Under the pieces are notes generated by a model, which searched no databases, was not told the DNA's origin, and was given only the letters and a program-made list of their open reading frames with translations. This document shows positions 35,169 to 44,698 of a stretch of DNA of 64,000 bases, piece after piece. The stretch covers positions 434,001 through 498,000 of the forward strand of contig CAVUOZ010000008.1 in assembly GCA_963743325.1 (NCBI GenBank), given 5' to 3'. This DNA comes from DATFVA01 sp963743325. Its GTDB lineage: Bacteria; Bacteroidota; Ignavibacteria; Ignavibacteriales; Ignavibacteriaceae. The position numbers were made by a program, and so were the translations under genes. Each line of letters opens with the position of its first letter. Position 1 is the first letter of the stretch.

Positions 35169-36743
35169 ATGAATAGAAAAATACTGTTTCTGGTTACATC
35201 TTTTCTGCTTACTATTTCTTCAACCATAATTCTCGCACAGGAAAACAATTTCCTGCCGGAGGGATTAGGGTTTTCCAACCAGCTTGAGTATTCAAATGAT
35301 ATTAATAAACATATTGAAATATTTGAGGATTGGCTGAACCTTGATTATAACAAAGGAATTTTTGGTGCGGGACTCAGGTTTGAAACTTATCAGCCAAATG
35401 ATCCAAGTCCTGCAATAAGCAGGGGGAAAAACAGGTATGCGGATATAGCTTATAAGTACATTAAGGTAGAGATTGGGGATCCACAGCAGGGAGGAGATTT
35501 AGTTGTTGGAAATTACTATGCTCTTTTTGGAAGAGGATTAGTACTTAAAAGTTATGAGGACAGGAACATAAGAGTTGATAATAATTTGCTGGGTGCAAAG
35601 CTGCAGGCCAGGTATGGCGGCATTACACTAACAGCTCTGACGGGCATGGCCGCAAATGCTGATAATGTAAGGGATGAAATTCTCCATGCAGCCGACCTTG
35701 AATATAAAGTATTAGATCAGTTAAAACTGGGTGCATCTTATGCAGCAAATCTACCTGAAGATGAGAATGTTGCCAGGACCATGCTTACTTCAGTCAGGAT
35801 TATGCCCAGCATCTGGAATTTTGATTTTTATGGGGAGTATGGATTCAAACAAAACAGTGATATCAGAAATGCTTTATTAAACCCCGATACTTCGTATATT
35901 GTGTACTATCCATACAGTAATAATGATTGGAAGGTTGGCCAGGCAGCATACGGCAGCCTTAATTTTTACTATGATGCATTTGCTGTAACCGGAGAATACA
36001 AATACTACGATAATTTTACATTCACATCCAATGACGGAACAATTATTTATAATACCCCTCCCGCAGTAAGAAAAGAATATACATATGTACTTCTTAACAG
36101 GCACCCATCAGCTCTGAACCAGGCTAATGAACAGGGTTTCCAGGTTGAAGCAAATTATAATTTGAGCGATGAAACCTATTTCAGCGCGGATTATGGTGAG
36201 ACTAAGACTTTATCATATAAATCTTACTATAAAAGAATTTTAAATGACAATTCGGCACCGAGAATACAGCTAAGAGAGGTGTACGCTCAGGCTCATCACG
36301 ACTGGAATGACAGCTGGACAACTATCGCTGCCTTCGGTTATAATGAAGAGAGAGATACCGATACGAAGAATGTAACTCCGATTCTTGAAAATCTTTTTTA
36401 CTTTGATGAAGTAAACACTATTAAATTCACTATTGAACACCAGCAGACGACAGTAAATTTAACAAACGAACAATATTATGATGACGCTCTTACTCTGGAA
36501 TATCTCAGGTCTCCCCTTTTTAACGTTGCAGTTGTAAGTGAACTGCAGACTACAGAACCTGAAGCAGGAAAGATATTAAGGAAGTTCTGGAGCTTTATTC
36601 AATTTGGTTATAAAATCGGCGATCACACCGATTTAAGTTTGTTGTTTGGAACGAGACAGGCAGGTAATATTTGTATTGGCGGAGTATGCCGATATGAACC
36701 TGAGTTCAGCGGCATAGAATTTAAAATGTTTACCAGGTTTTGA
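35169..36743 (+). CDS. Outer-membrane beta-barrel protein (DUF6029-like)
   Basis: The 524-residue product has a signal peptide (ILAQENNF) and then alternating strands typical of an outer-membrane barrel (LPEGLGFSNQLEYSND, FGAGLRFETYQPND, LVVGNYYALFGRGLVLKSYEDRNIRVDNNL), ending with an aromatic residue (MFTRF). The GNYYALFGRGL phrase matches DUF6029-type proteins found near Omp28 and TlpA genes. It probably forms a pore or receptor and closes the five-gene redox cluster. Substrate unknown. Confidence 0.78.
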   Translation: MNRKILFLVTSFLLTISSTIILAQENNFLPEGLGFSNQLEYSNDINKHIEIFEDWLNLDYNKGIFGAGLRFETYQPNDPSPAISRGKNRYADIAYKYIKVEIGDPQQGGDLVVGNYYALFGRGLVLKSYEDRNIRVDNNLLGAKLQARYGGITLTALTGMAANADNVRDEILHAADLEYKVLDQLKLGASYAANLPEDENVARTMLTSVRIMPSIWNFDFYGEYGFKQNSDIRNALLNPDTSYIVYYPYSNNDWKVGQAAYGSLNFYYDAFAVTGEYKYYDNFTFTSNDGTIIYNTPPAVRKEYTYVLLNRHPSALNQANEQGFQVEANYNLSDETYFSADYGETKTLSYKSYYKRILNDNSAPRIQLREVYAQAHHDWNDSWTTIAAFGYNEERDTDTKNVTPILENLFYFDEVNTIKFTIEHQQTTVNLTNEQYYDDALTLEYLRSPLFNVAVVSELQTTEPEAGKILRKFWSFIQFGYKIGDHTDLSLLFGTRQAGNICIGGVCRYEPEFSGIEFKMFTRF

Positions 36744-36951
36744 GTGATTAAAACTGATTTTAACACACTTTAAATCTAATTGATTGCAATTCTTTATTAA
36801 GAAAATAAAGAACTGATTTTTAATCGGATAATCAGGCTTAACTAAGATCGTTTTTATAAATATATTTCTCAAACAATTAATTTATTAATTTTATACTTAA
36901 AGGGAAGTTTCAAACTCCTTATTACATAAGTGATTCCGTTGATATATAATG

Positions 36952-36981
36952 CCTTAAGCCTTGACTTTAAGGTTGTTTTTT
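36952..36981 (+). terminator. Probable terminator downstream of the DUF6029-like gene
   Basis: CCTTAA (36952-36957) pairs with TTAAGG (36967-36972) around a 9-base loop and is followed by TTGTTTTTT. The stem is short and AT-rich, so the call is moderate. It lies about 210 bases past the stop at 36743. Confidence 0.5.
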
Positions 36982-37448
36982 AAGAGTTTGCAAAGTGCTT
37001 AAACGAATTATTTATTTAAGTCAATATTGACTTATGAATTTTGCTAGTGTAATTTAAATTTCTGAATATCAGCGAGGTTAATGGTAACTTGGTTACAACT
37101 TCCGTTTCGCGCATACATTTCTTCTCAGAAAATCTTTTCTTACGGGCAATGAATTACTATATCCAGAATAAAAGTTCGGGGTCAGTATGCCTGTCAGTTT
37201 CATTTAATAATATTACAGATCCGATAATTACATACACTTATTTATTCTATATAGAAAACGAGCTCAAATAATAGTGCTTAAATTGAATTTTTTTATAAAT
37301 AATAGTGAGAGAGAATGAAACAAATTTTACTCTTTTTTTTGGGTAAATCATTTCCCACAGACAAAATTCTATTACATCAATCCGGACAGGAAGATCTCTG
37401 TTCGGGTTCTCATTTTGAAATAATTAAATTATCCTAATAGGAGGAAAT
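36982..37448. other. Long leader region of the TonB/PorV cassette
   Basis: This gene-free stretch precedes the four-gene cassette. It holds a GTAAC-TTG-GTTAC palindrome at about 37084-37096 and a hairpin CCGGACAG/CTGTTCGG at 37382-37405, about 45 bases before the cassette start. A 40-codon frame at 37315-37437 overlaps the hairpin and is probably not translated. The region should contain the promoter, possibly with post-initiation control. Confidence 0.4.
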
Positions 37449-38144
37449 ATGAGGCTACCTGATAAGGTTAAATTTCTATTGGTACTATGGGCCGGATTAA
37501 TATTTATTATTCCGGGTTGTGTTGATACCAGCGTGCAGACAATCCCTTCAAGTATACACTATGAAAGTCAAGTATCTTTCGTAAACCTTGTTACCGGAGT
37601 CGGAGCAGCTGATTTTACAATTAATGGACAGGCTGTAAATATCGGTTTTGGAGAAGAAAGCGGTGTGCTTACTGTTCCATCCGGAAGTAAAAATATTCCT
37701 GTTACTTTTGCAAGCGGTTCTCCCGTGACATATAGTTTCTCACTTGAAACAGAAAATAAATTTAGAGTATTCATGGTCGGCACAGATTCAGCCAGTGATG
37801 TTGTCAAAATGAACCTGAGAACAACATTCGGTACGGTTAGTACTAATCCGGATAGTGCACTTGTTGCCTTTTTTAACGGTTCTCCTGGTGCTGCTTTAGA
37901 TGGTATTACAATGGTAGCAGGTACGGATACCCAGGCAGTAAGTTTCGATTCTCCTGTTGCGTATGGAGAATTTTCATCTTTAATGACATTTGCTCCCGGG
38001 AATTATACGGTAGGTTTTGCATATAATGATTCACTTTCTACCAGCATTGGTTTTACTTTGAATGTTAGTGCCGCTGCTAAATATACAGCACCAACATATG
38101 ATACCCCTTCCAATATGAAATTGAAGGTCTTAACAGACAATTAG
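37449..38144 (+). CDS. DUF4397-type lipoprotein
   Basis: The signal peptide ends in a lipobox (IIPGC, Cys24). The mature protein consists of two beta-sandwich repeats of DUF4397 type: SQVSFVNLVTGVGAADFTINGQ ... LTVPSGSKNIPVTF and ALVAFFNGSPGAALDGITMVAG ... FAPGNYTVGF. It is anchored in a membrane, probably outward-facing. TAGGAGGA gives a strong ribosome-binding site. It opens the four-gene cassette with the TonB receptor 32 bases downstream, and may act as the receptor's surface partner (inference). Confidence 0.82.
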   Translation: MRLPDKVKFLLVLWAGLIFIIPGCVDTSVQTIPSSIHYESQVSFVNLVTGVGAADFTINGQAVNIGFGEESGVLTVPSGSKNIPVTFASGSPVTYSFSLETENKFRVFMVGTDSASDVVKMNLRTTFGTVSTNPDSALVAFFNGSPGAALDGITMVAGTDTQAVSFDSPVAYGEFSSLMTFAPGNYTVGFAYNDSLSTSIGFTLNVSAAAKYTAPTYDTPSNMKLKVLTDN

Positions 38145-38176
38145 AAAAAAGTTTATAAAACAATGGAGGAATAAAC

Positions 38177-41100
38177 ATGTTTCGAAAATTTTATACAGTC
38201 TTACTTTTGATGTTGATTTCCTGCTCATTTGTATTAGCACAAACATCAGGTAGGGTTTCCGGTAAAGTGACAGATAAAGAAACCGGGGAACCCCTGATTG
38301 GTGCTAATATAATTATTATTGGTACGAGCTTCGGAGCAGCATCTGATATTAATGGTGAATACAGTATTCGCCAGATTTCACCTGGAACTTATTCTGTTAA
38401 AGCATCCTACATTGGATATCAGGATGTTACTGTCAGCAATGTGCGTGTAGTTGCTGGTTTGACCGCATCTCAGGATTTCCAGTTGTCATCATCAAAAATT
38501 ACTACTGGTGAAGTTGTAATCGTTGCCCAGAGACCATTGATTGAGAAAAGCTCAACGAATGCAATGAGAATTGTCAGCTCTGAGGATATTACTACTTTAC
38601 CTGTAAAAGATTTAAATGATATTGTTGCTCTTCAGCCTGGTATTGTACAGCAGAATGGTCAGATTTTTGTGCGCGGCAGTAGAGCAGATGAGACCGGCTA
38701 CCTTTTAGAGGGTGCCGATGTTAAAGATATTATGAATAGAAACGGTGGTCAACTTATAGACGTTACGCCGGATGCCTTGCAGGAAATCCTGGTTCAGGCA
38801 GGCGGATATACTGCTGAGTACGGTAACGCAAATGCAGGTATAGTTTCTTCTGATTTTAAAACCGGATCAGAACAGTATCATTTTTCTGTAAGAGCCGAAA
38901 CTGATAACTTCGGTAATTATAACGGAAACAATTATTCTATGACTTCTGATGGACATATGAAAGCTAATGGAACTGATACGTTCCTTGATACTTACTCTTA
39001 TGGTTATTCAGATTATGTTCTTACTCTTAGCGGGCCTTTGATTACCGATAAACTTAAAGTATTTCTATCGGGTGAAAACAGATTTAACCGTGATGTTCCA
39101 CAATTTTTCTATGGTAATCCTACAGCATTCTCAGATGGTGCATTATTGGATACCACTAAAGTTTATGATACTGGTACTCTTGGAGGCAATCGAAACGAAT
39201 ACCAGTATTTAACCTGGAACGGCGGTAATATGCCCGGTGTTCAGGATAACAGGTATACAGGAAATGGTACCATATTATTCGATAATAATCCTATCATTTT
39301 AAGACTCGCAGGAGCATATACCTGGAATAGAACAAATGGACAAGCAGCCGGTATATATAATACACTTAACACTACTCTGATTGATATGTTTAATACCGCA
39401 CGGCTTCCTGTAAATGATTATTCGAATTTATTACTCAGCCTGAAAGGTACTTATTTACTGACCCCAACTAATTTTATTGAAGCAAATGTAAATTATTATG
39501 ACGCACATCATAAAACTTATGATCCGGTCTTTGGGGATGATTTTATGCTATACAGCGATAGTATAGCGGCTGCCGAACATGGTCGGACATATCCATCATA
39601 CACCGCTCAACCACAGCCATATGACTTTTATGGTTTCCCGTTTAATCGTCCGGGAACACTTGAAACCTCTCCGGCAAATAATCTCAACCAGGGTAATTTA
39701 CAGCCCTATACCAAAGATCATAACAGTTATATGGGTTTCTCGGCTGCATATACAGGACAGTTAGATATACACTCATTGAAAGTTGGGGGTTCTTTCCAGA
39801 GATGGACCGTAAGACGTTTCCAGGAAACTGATGCAAACAACTTTTTGACTACAGTTCGCCAGAATCCCGATTTAGCTGCTACTACAGAAGGATTTAAACA
39901 ACTGATTGCGCAAAGCCTTTACAGAAACTATAACAACTTTGGATATGATGTTTTTGGTAACGAATCAGATGCCGGAGAATTTGCCCCTAAAAATCCGATT
40001 CTGGCATCAGGATATGTCGAAGATAGAATAGAGGTTAGTGATCTTATTATAAATGCAGGTTTAAGGTATGATTTTATTGATATGGACAGCTGGAAATGGA
40101 CAAATCCTCTGCTGCCGACCGTTGATTCATTAAATACTATACCGGATTCATCTTTACAGCAGGGAGATAAGTTTAGCTATGTTTCCCCCAGACTTGGATT
40201 CTCTTTCCCTGTAACAGATAAAACAGTATTCCATCTGCAATATGGTCAGTTTGTACAATCACCCAGTCTGGATGTCGCTTACCGCGGTGTCTATCAGGCA
40301 GCACAAATTCTGACTGCTTCAAACTTGTTCTTTAATCCTATTGCATATAACCCGTCGCCGGTTAGAACAACCCAATATGAAATTGGTTTCTCGCAGCAGA
40401 TAACAGATTTTGCAGCTTTTGATCTTACTACCTTTTATAAAGATATAAAAGGTCAGATGCAGTATTCTTTTATATATACACAGCCGGGAGCCGCACGCAG
40501 CAGTTACCAGGCTTTTGTTAATCAGGATTTCACTACAACAAAAGGTATTGAGATCGCTCTTCATTTGAGAAGGGTTGAAAGAATCAGGGCAGAATTAAAT
40601 TACACATATTCGGATGCTGCAGGTACAAACTCATTCTCAGGCAGCGCTATAGGTTCTCAGAATGTTAATAAACAAGCCCCTACAGTGATATTACCACTTA
40701 CTTATGATCAGCCGCATAAAGGTTCAATATTCCTGGATTACAGATTTGGGAAAGATGATGGCGGTCCTATATTACAACAACTAGGGCTTAACCTTTTATT
40801 TACATTCGGCAGCGGTCATCCTTTTACTTATGCGTCATTTACGGGTTTGGGACAGGCGCAGGCATGGACAGGCGGTTTAATTCCAGCTCAGGATCCAAGA
40901 GGAAGAAGACCTATTGGAACTCCCAATTCTTCAATGACCCCATGGGTTTATAACCTTGATTTACGTATAGATAAAACGGTTGACATCTATAATCTAGGTG
41001 TGAACTTTTATATAGCCGTACAAAATCTGTTTAATACCAAAAACGTAATTAATATTTATGAAAAAACGGGTAATGCATACAGCGATGGATTCCTGAATTC

Positions 41101-41266
41101 ACCTGACGGACAGCAGATTATAGCTGGCGAAAGATATACACAGAGATTTGCTGATCTCTACCAGGTGCTTAATTATGATAACAGAGAAGCTGCACAGCAG
41201 ACTTATGGATATGATCTCTTTGGACCACCCAGACAGTTACGTGTTGGTGTTGTGCTTAATTATTAA
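38177..41266 (+). CDS. TonB-dependent receptor with carboxypeptidase-like domain
   Basis: A 1029-residue outer-membrane receptor: signal peptide (FVLAQT), carboxypeptidase regulatory-like domain (GRVSGKVTDKETGEPLIGANIII), plug domain (LIEKSSTNAMRIVSSEDITTLPVKDLNDIVALQPGIV, then QIFVRGSRADETGYLLEGADVKD) and a long barrel ending with LRVGVVLNY. It imports a ligand with TonB energy, though TonB receptors in such cassettes may instead serve surface assembly. GGAGGA gives a good ribosome-binding site. The following secreted protein and PorV-like gene are a fixed partnership here, so it could belong to a secretion or uptake unit with them. Confidence 0.92.
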   Translation: MFRKFYTVLLLMLISCSFVLAQTSGRVSGKVTDKETGEPLIGANIIIIGTSFGAASDINGEYSIRQISPGTYSVKASYIGYQDVTVSNVRVVAGLTASQDFQLSSSKITTGEVVIVAQRPLIEKSSTNAMRIVSSEDITTLPVKDLNDIVALQPGIVQQNGQIFVRGSRADETGYLLEGADVKDIMNRNGGQLIDVTPDALQEILVQAGGYTAEYGNANAGIVSSDFKTGSEQYHFSVRAETDNFGNYNGNNYSMTSDGHMKANGTDTFLDTYSYGYSDYVLTLSGPLITDKLKVFLSGENRFNRDVPQFFYGNPTAFSDGALLDTTKVYDTGTLGGNRNEYQYLTWNGGNMPGVQDNRYTGNGTILFDNNPIILRLAGAYTWNRTNGQAAGIYNTLNTTLIDMFNTARLPVNDYSNLLLSLKGTYLLTPTNFIEANVNYYDAHHKTYDPVFGDDFMLYSDSIAAAEHGRTYPSYTAQPQPYDFYGFPFNRPGTLETSPANNLNQGNLQPYTKDHNSYMGFSAAYTGQLDIHSLKVGGSFQRWTVRRFQETDANNFLTTVRQNPDLAATTEGFKQLIAQSLYRNYNNFGYDVFGNESDAGEFAPKNPILASGYVEDRIEVSDLIINAGLRYDFIDMDSWKWTNPLLPTVDSLNTIPDSSLQQGDKFSYVSPRLGFSFPVTDKTVFHLQYGQFVQSPSLDVAYRGVYQAAQILTASNLFFNPIAYNPSPVRTTQYEIGFSQQITDFAAFDLTTFYKDIKGQMQYSFIYTQPGAARSSYQAFVNQDFTTTKGIEIALHLRRVERIRAELNYTYSDAAGTNSFSGSAIGSQNVNKQAPTVILPLTYDQPHKGSIFLDYRFGKDDGGPILQQLGLNLLFTFGSGHPFTYASFTGLGQAQAWTGGLIPAQDPRGRRPIGTPNSSMTPWVYNLDLRIDKTVDIYNLGVNFYIAVQNLFNTKNVINIYEKTGNAYSDGFLNSPDGQQIIAGERYTQRFADLYQVLNYDNREAAQQTYGYDLFGPPRQLRVGVVLNY

Positions 41267-41322
41267 TAAGGAGAATTTAATGTTGCCTCAAGAAAAATAT
41301 AAAACTGTGGAGGTTATTTAAT

Positions 41323-44300
41323 ATGAATAAATTTAATTATTTAAACTTTTTACTTATCCTGATACTATCCTTATCTATATCTAACAGCAATTATGCTGAG
41401 AATAAGGATGGTGCAGGTAAAAATAATAAACCACACTTTCAGAAAACCCTTCTGGATCCTGCCCAGAGTGTTGTAGATATAAATAATATAACCACCTGGG
41501 TCGGTCAGGATGGATATCACGACTGGCTGGTTGGAGGTTCCTGGGCCGGAGCCTTTCCTAACGGTGTTAATGCAGGCGCCATTTTTTCTGAGGGTATTGT
41601 GTGGGGCGGAATTGTAAATGATGGTACATCACCGACTGTAAGAGTTAACGGTAATACCTATTCATCAGGCTGTTCTGCGATTTCCCGTCTGTATCGTGTA
41701 AGACCGGATTATGCAACGGGTAATTTAAATCAGGATGCCGCTGATTTTCTTAATATAAGCGTGGGTGCAGTATCTGAATCAGATGTTCAGGGGCTCAGAG
41801 ATCAGTATCAGAAGGACTGGAATGAATGGCCCGGCAATGATGGCGCACCATATCAGGATGTTGATGGTAATGGAACATATGATCCTACAGTAGATATCCC
41901 CGGAGTTCCCGGTGCTTCCCAGTCACTGTTTATTAAATATAACGATGATCTCTCGAGTTCTCTTTATGGCGCACCTCCTATAGGACTTGAGATTTCTGAA
42001 ACTTACTGGTCTTATGCATATACCGGAGCTTTAGGAAACGTGATATATAAGAAAGTTGATATGGTATATAAAGGTACACCTACATCAGCTGCCAATTCAA
42101 ATATTCAGGATATGTATATCGTTCAGTGGGCTGATCCTGATGTTGGTAATTCAACAGATGATTTTGCAGGCTGTGATACTGCACTGAATTTAGGTTATGC
42201 ATACAGTTCTCAGGCAACGGATGCTGTGTATGATGCATTCGGACTGGCTCCGCCTGCAATTGGATATGACTTCCTTCAGGGTGTTTCAAAATATACAGGA
42301 AATCCAAATGATAGTGCGATTTTTAATCTTCAGTGGAGACACGGTTATAAATACGTAAATCGTAAACCTATGAGCTCTTATGCATATTTCGCAGCCGGCG
42401 GTGCCTGGCAGGATCCTGTGTTTACTTATACAGGAACCCTGGAATTTTATAACCTGATGAGAGGATTTAAACCTGATCCTCCCTATCCAAATAGTGAACC
42501 ATTTCCGGAATCGGTTGCGGATGTTACCCCTGATGGAACATTTCTTTTAACCGGTGATCCGGTCGCAGGAACCGGTAAACTTGACGGAAGCGTAGATGGT
42601 CCCGGTGATAGAAGAATAATGGTTACTAACGGACCTATTACGATGAATTTGGGTGATACAGCAGAAGTAGTTTTAGCAATGGTTGGCGGTCTTGGAACCG
42701 ACAATCTCAGCAGCATAACACAGATGAAGACTAATGATGCTACTGCACAGACAGTCTTTGATATACTGTTCAAGCTGCCATCTATACCTCCTCCGGATGT
42801 TCAGGTTGCTAATCTGAATGAGGAAATAGTTCTTAATTGGGGATCAAATCAGGCAAATATTGATCAAATTGAAAGTTTTTCAGGACTTGGTTATAATTTT
42901 GAAGGATATGAAGTTTATCAATTACCGACAGCCTCGTCTACAATTGAAAATGGAGTATTACTAGGTGTTTTTGATCTCGTAGATGGAGTTACGGCTATTT
43001 ACGATACCGTGAATGATGCTAACGGAACAAAAGTACCTGTTCTTTCTGTAGATGGAAAAGATGCAGGAGTTCAGCGATTCCTGACAATAACGACTGATAA
43101 AATCAAGAATGTGGCCTTACATAACGGGCAGGAATATTATTTCGCAGTTGTTCCTTATGCATATAATCCGACGCCGTTATTGCCATTTCACGCACTGCGT
43201 TCGGCTGTTGTAATACATACAGCTATTCCTCAATTGCCTGTTCCCGGTACTGTTTATAATGGTATTGTGGGAGATACGTTAGAGGTAACTCACACAGGGC
43301 CCAGTGATGGCTTTGTTGTTCCAATAGTTGTAGATCCTACCCGTGTAAACGGTCATTCATATGCAGTTAATTTTGATACTACAGGCGGACAAACAACATG
43401 GAGTGTAGTAGATCAAACAGCAAATACTACTGTTGTTTCCGGTTTGACCAATCAATCCGGTGATCAGGCTTATCCGATAGTCGATGGTGTTATAGTTAAA
43501 GTTATAGGACCACCTGAAGGAGTGAAACCCGGAGATGACGGATGGGCAATCCCGGCCGGCACACGCAGGTTTACATTCTCAAACGCTGATATTGCAACAG
43601 GATTTGGTTTACCTGATTTGTTTGCTACATTCAGCGGAGCCCTTGGTTGGGCATCACCATATGAAGTATTTGGCGGAGGTCCTCCTGGAGTCCCGTCTAC
43701 TCAGCTTGATAACGTTTTATTAAAGCTTGCTACTGTTACTGATGCTGATGTATTATTTGATCCGACTTTTAATCCGAATGATGAGAATATGTCATTTGGT
43801 TACAGATATGGAAGACATTTTACTGATCCTCCTGCAGATCCGAGATTTGCTCCTCATATAATAGATGCTACCAGCCCCGGTTATTCTTTCCAGGATTTTA
43901 CGAAGAATATGCCGATGTCTGCCTGGAACGTTGAAGATCCTGCTAATCCTCAAAGGATAGTTCTTGGCTGGATGGAGAATAATGTGGCCGATGGTTTGGT
44001 TGATGGTAAGTACTGGCCAAGCGATGCTTCTCTCGATAACGTGGCTTCCAGTGGTCCAAGAGAATGGTTATGGATTTATAAAACAACATATTCTGAAACT
44101 CCTGATCCTGCTTTTGAAGTTGCGGCAGATGGTAACCCCTTACCAATTATGTATTGGGCATCCTGGAACAGAAGAGGGGCAGTACCATTCTCTCCTGGTG
44201 CTAGCGGAGAGGATCAGTTTGCAATATTCCATACGAACATAAATTATATAACTGATGTATTCAGCTTTACTGCTCCAACTAAAGAGGAAAATAATAACTC

Positions 44301-44634
44301 TTTAGCTAAGGAAAACGTAAAGTCAATCAATGTTTTCCCTAATCCCTACTATGGCTATCAATACAGGGAAACATCCAGAGATGCTCATTATGTTACCTTT
44401 AGTCACCTTCCTACGAAGGCTACACTAAGGATTTTCGACCTGAGCGGTGTACAGGTTAAAACCATTAACCACGCATCTGCGAGTCAGTTTGATAAGTGGA
44501 ATCTTCAGAATGAACAAGGTTATCCTGTAGCAAGCGGTATTTATGTAGTATATATAGATATGCCGGATTTAGGTACTACCAAAATCTTAAAACTTGCAGT
44601 TATAATGGAACAGCAAATATTACAAGTATATTGA
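41323..44634 (+). CDS. Large secreted protein with atypical T9SS C-terminal domain
   Basis: The 1103-residue product has a signal peptide (SNSNYAEN) and a beta-rich body with DGYHDWLVGGSWAGAFPNGV near the N-terminus and fibronectin-like segments further on (PPDVQVANLNEEIVLNW). The last ~90 residues look like a sorting domain: SINVFPNPYYGYQYR, ATLRIFDLSGVQVKTI, KWNLQNEQGYPVASGIYVVYI and a KLAVIMEQQILQVY end. It lacks the PNPFNP and terminal KK(M)xxxK motifs of the other T9SS proteins here, so it may be a different class. The PorV-like gene is next after a strong hairpin, suggesting a dedicated secretion partner. Confidence 0.82.
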   Translation: MNKFNYLNFLLILILSLSISNSNYAENKDGAGKNNKPHFQKTLLDPAQSVVDINNITTWVGQDGYHDWLVGGSWAGAFPNGVNAGAIFSEGIVWGGIVNDGTSPTVRVNGNTYSSGCSAISRLYRVRPDYATGNLNQDAADFLNISVGAVSESDVQGLRDQYQKDWNEWPGNDGAPYQDVDGNGTYDPTVDIPGVPGASQSLFIKYNDDLSSSLYGAPPIGLEISETYWSYAYTGALGNVIYKKVDMVYKGTPTSAANSNIQDMYIVQWADPDVGNSTDDFAGCDTALNLGYAYSSQATDAVYDAFGLAPPAIGYDFLQGVSKYTGNPNDSAIFNLQWRHGYKYVNRKPMSSYAYFAAGGAWQDPVFTYTGTLEFYNLMRGFKPDPPYPNSEPFPESVADVTPDGTFLLTGDPVAGTGKLDGSVDGPGDRRIMVTNGPITMNLGDTAEVVLAMVGGLGTDNLSSITQMKTNDATAQTVFDILFKLPSIPPPDVQVANLNEEIVLNWGSNQANIDQIESFSGLGYNFEGYEVYQLPTASSTIENGVLLGVFDLVDGVTAIYDTVNDANGTKVPVLSVDGKDAGVQRFLTITTDKIKNVALHNGQEYYFAVVPYAYNPTPLLPFHALRSAVVIHTAIPQLPVPGTVYNGIVGDTLEVTHTGPSDGFVVPIVVDPTRVNGHSYAVNFDTTGGQTTWSVVDQTANTTVVSGLTNQSGDQAYPIVDGVIVKVIGPPEGVKPGDDGWAIPAGTRRFTFSNADIATGFGLPDLFATFSGALGWASPYEVFGGGPPGVPSTQLDNVLLKLATVTDADVLFDPTFNPNDENMSFGYRYGRHFTDPPADPRFAPHIIDATSPGYSFQDFTKNMPMSAWNVEDPANPQRIVLGWMENNVADGLVDGKYWPSDASLDNVASSGPREWLWIYKTTYSETPDPAFEVAADGNPLPIMYWASWNRRGAVPFSPGASGEDQFAIFHTNINYITDVFSFTAPTKEENNNSLAKENVKSINVFPNPYYGYQYRETSRDAHYVTFSHLPTKATLRIFDLSGVQVKTINHASASQFDKWNLQNEQGYPVASGIYVVYIDMPDLGTTKILKLAVIMEQQILQVY

Positions 44635-44643
44635 TTTATTCAA

Positions 44644-44679
44644 GGATGTCCTGGTTTATCAGGACATCCCCTAAATTTT
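44644..44679 (+). terminator. Strong hairpin between the secreted protein and PorV-like genes
   Basis: GGATGTCCTG (44644-44653) and CAGGACATCC (44660-44669) form a perfect 10-bp stem with a 6-base loop, followed by CCTAAATTTTT. The T-tract is interrupted, so partial termination or RNA processing could set the ratio of the PorV-like protein to the upstream genes. Confidence 0.65.
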
Positions 44680-44698
44680 TAAAATAATTGGAGGAATT

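Noticed and set aside
37089..37271. 60-codon plus-strand frame in the same leader
   Set aside because: No ribosome-binding site and no recognisable domain or signal peptide.
37315..37437. 40-codon frame (MKQILLFFLGKSF start) in the leader of the TonB cassette
   Set aside because: It overlaps a hairpin, and the residues after the hydrophobic start look random; probably chance.
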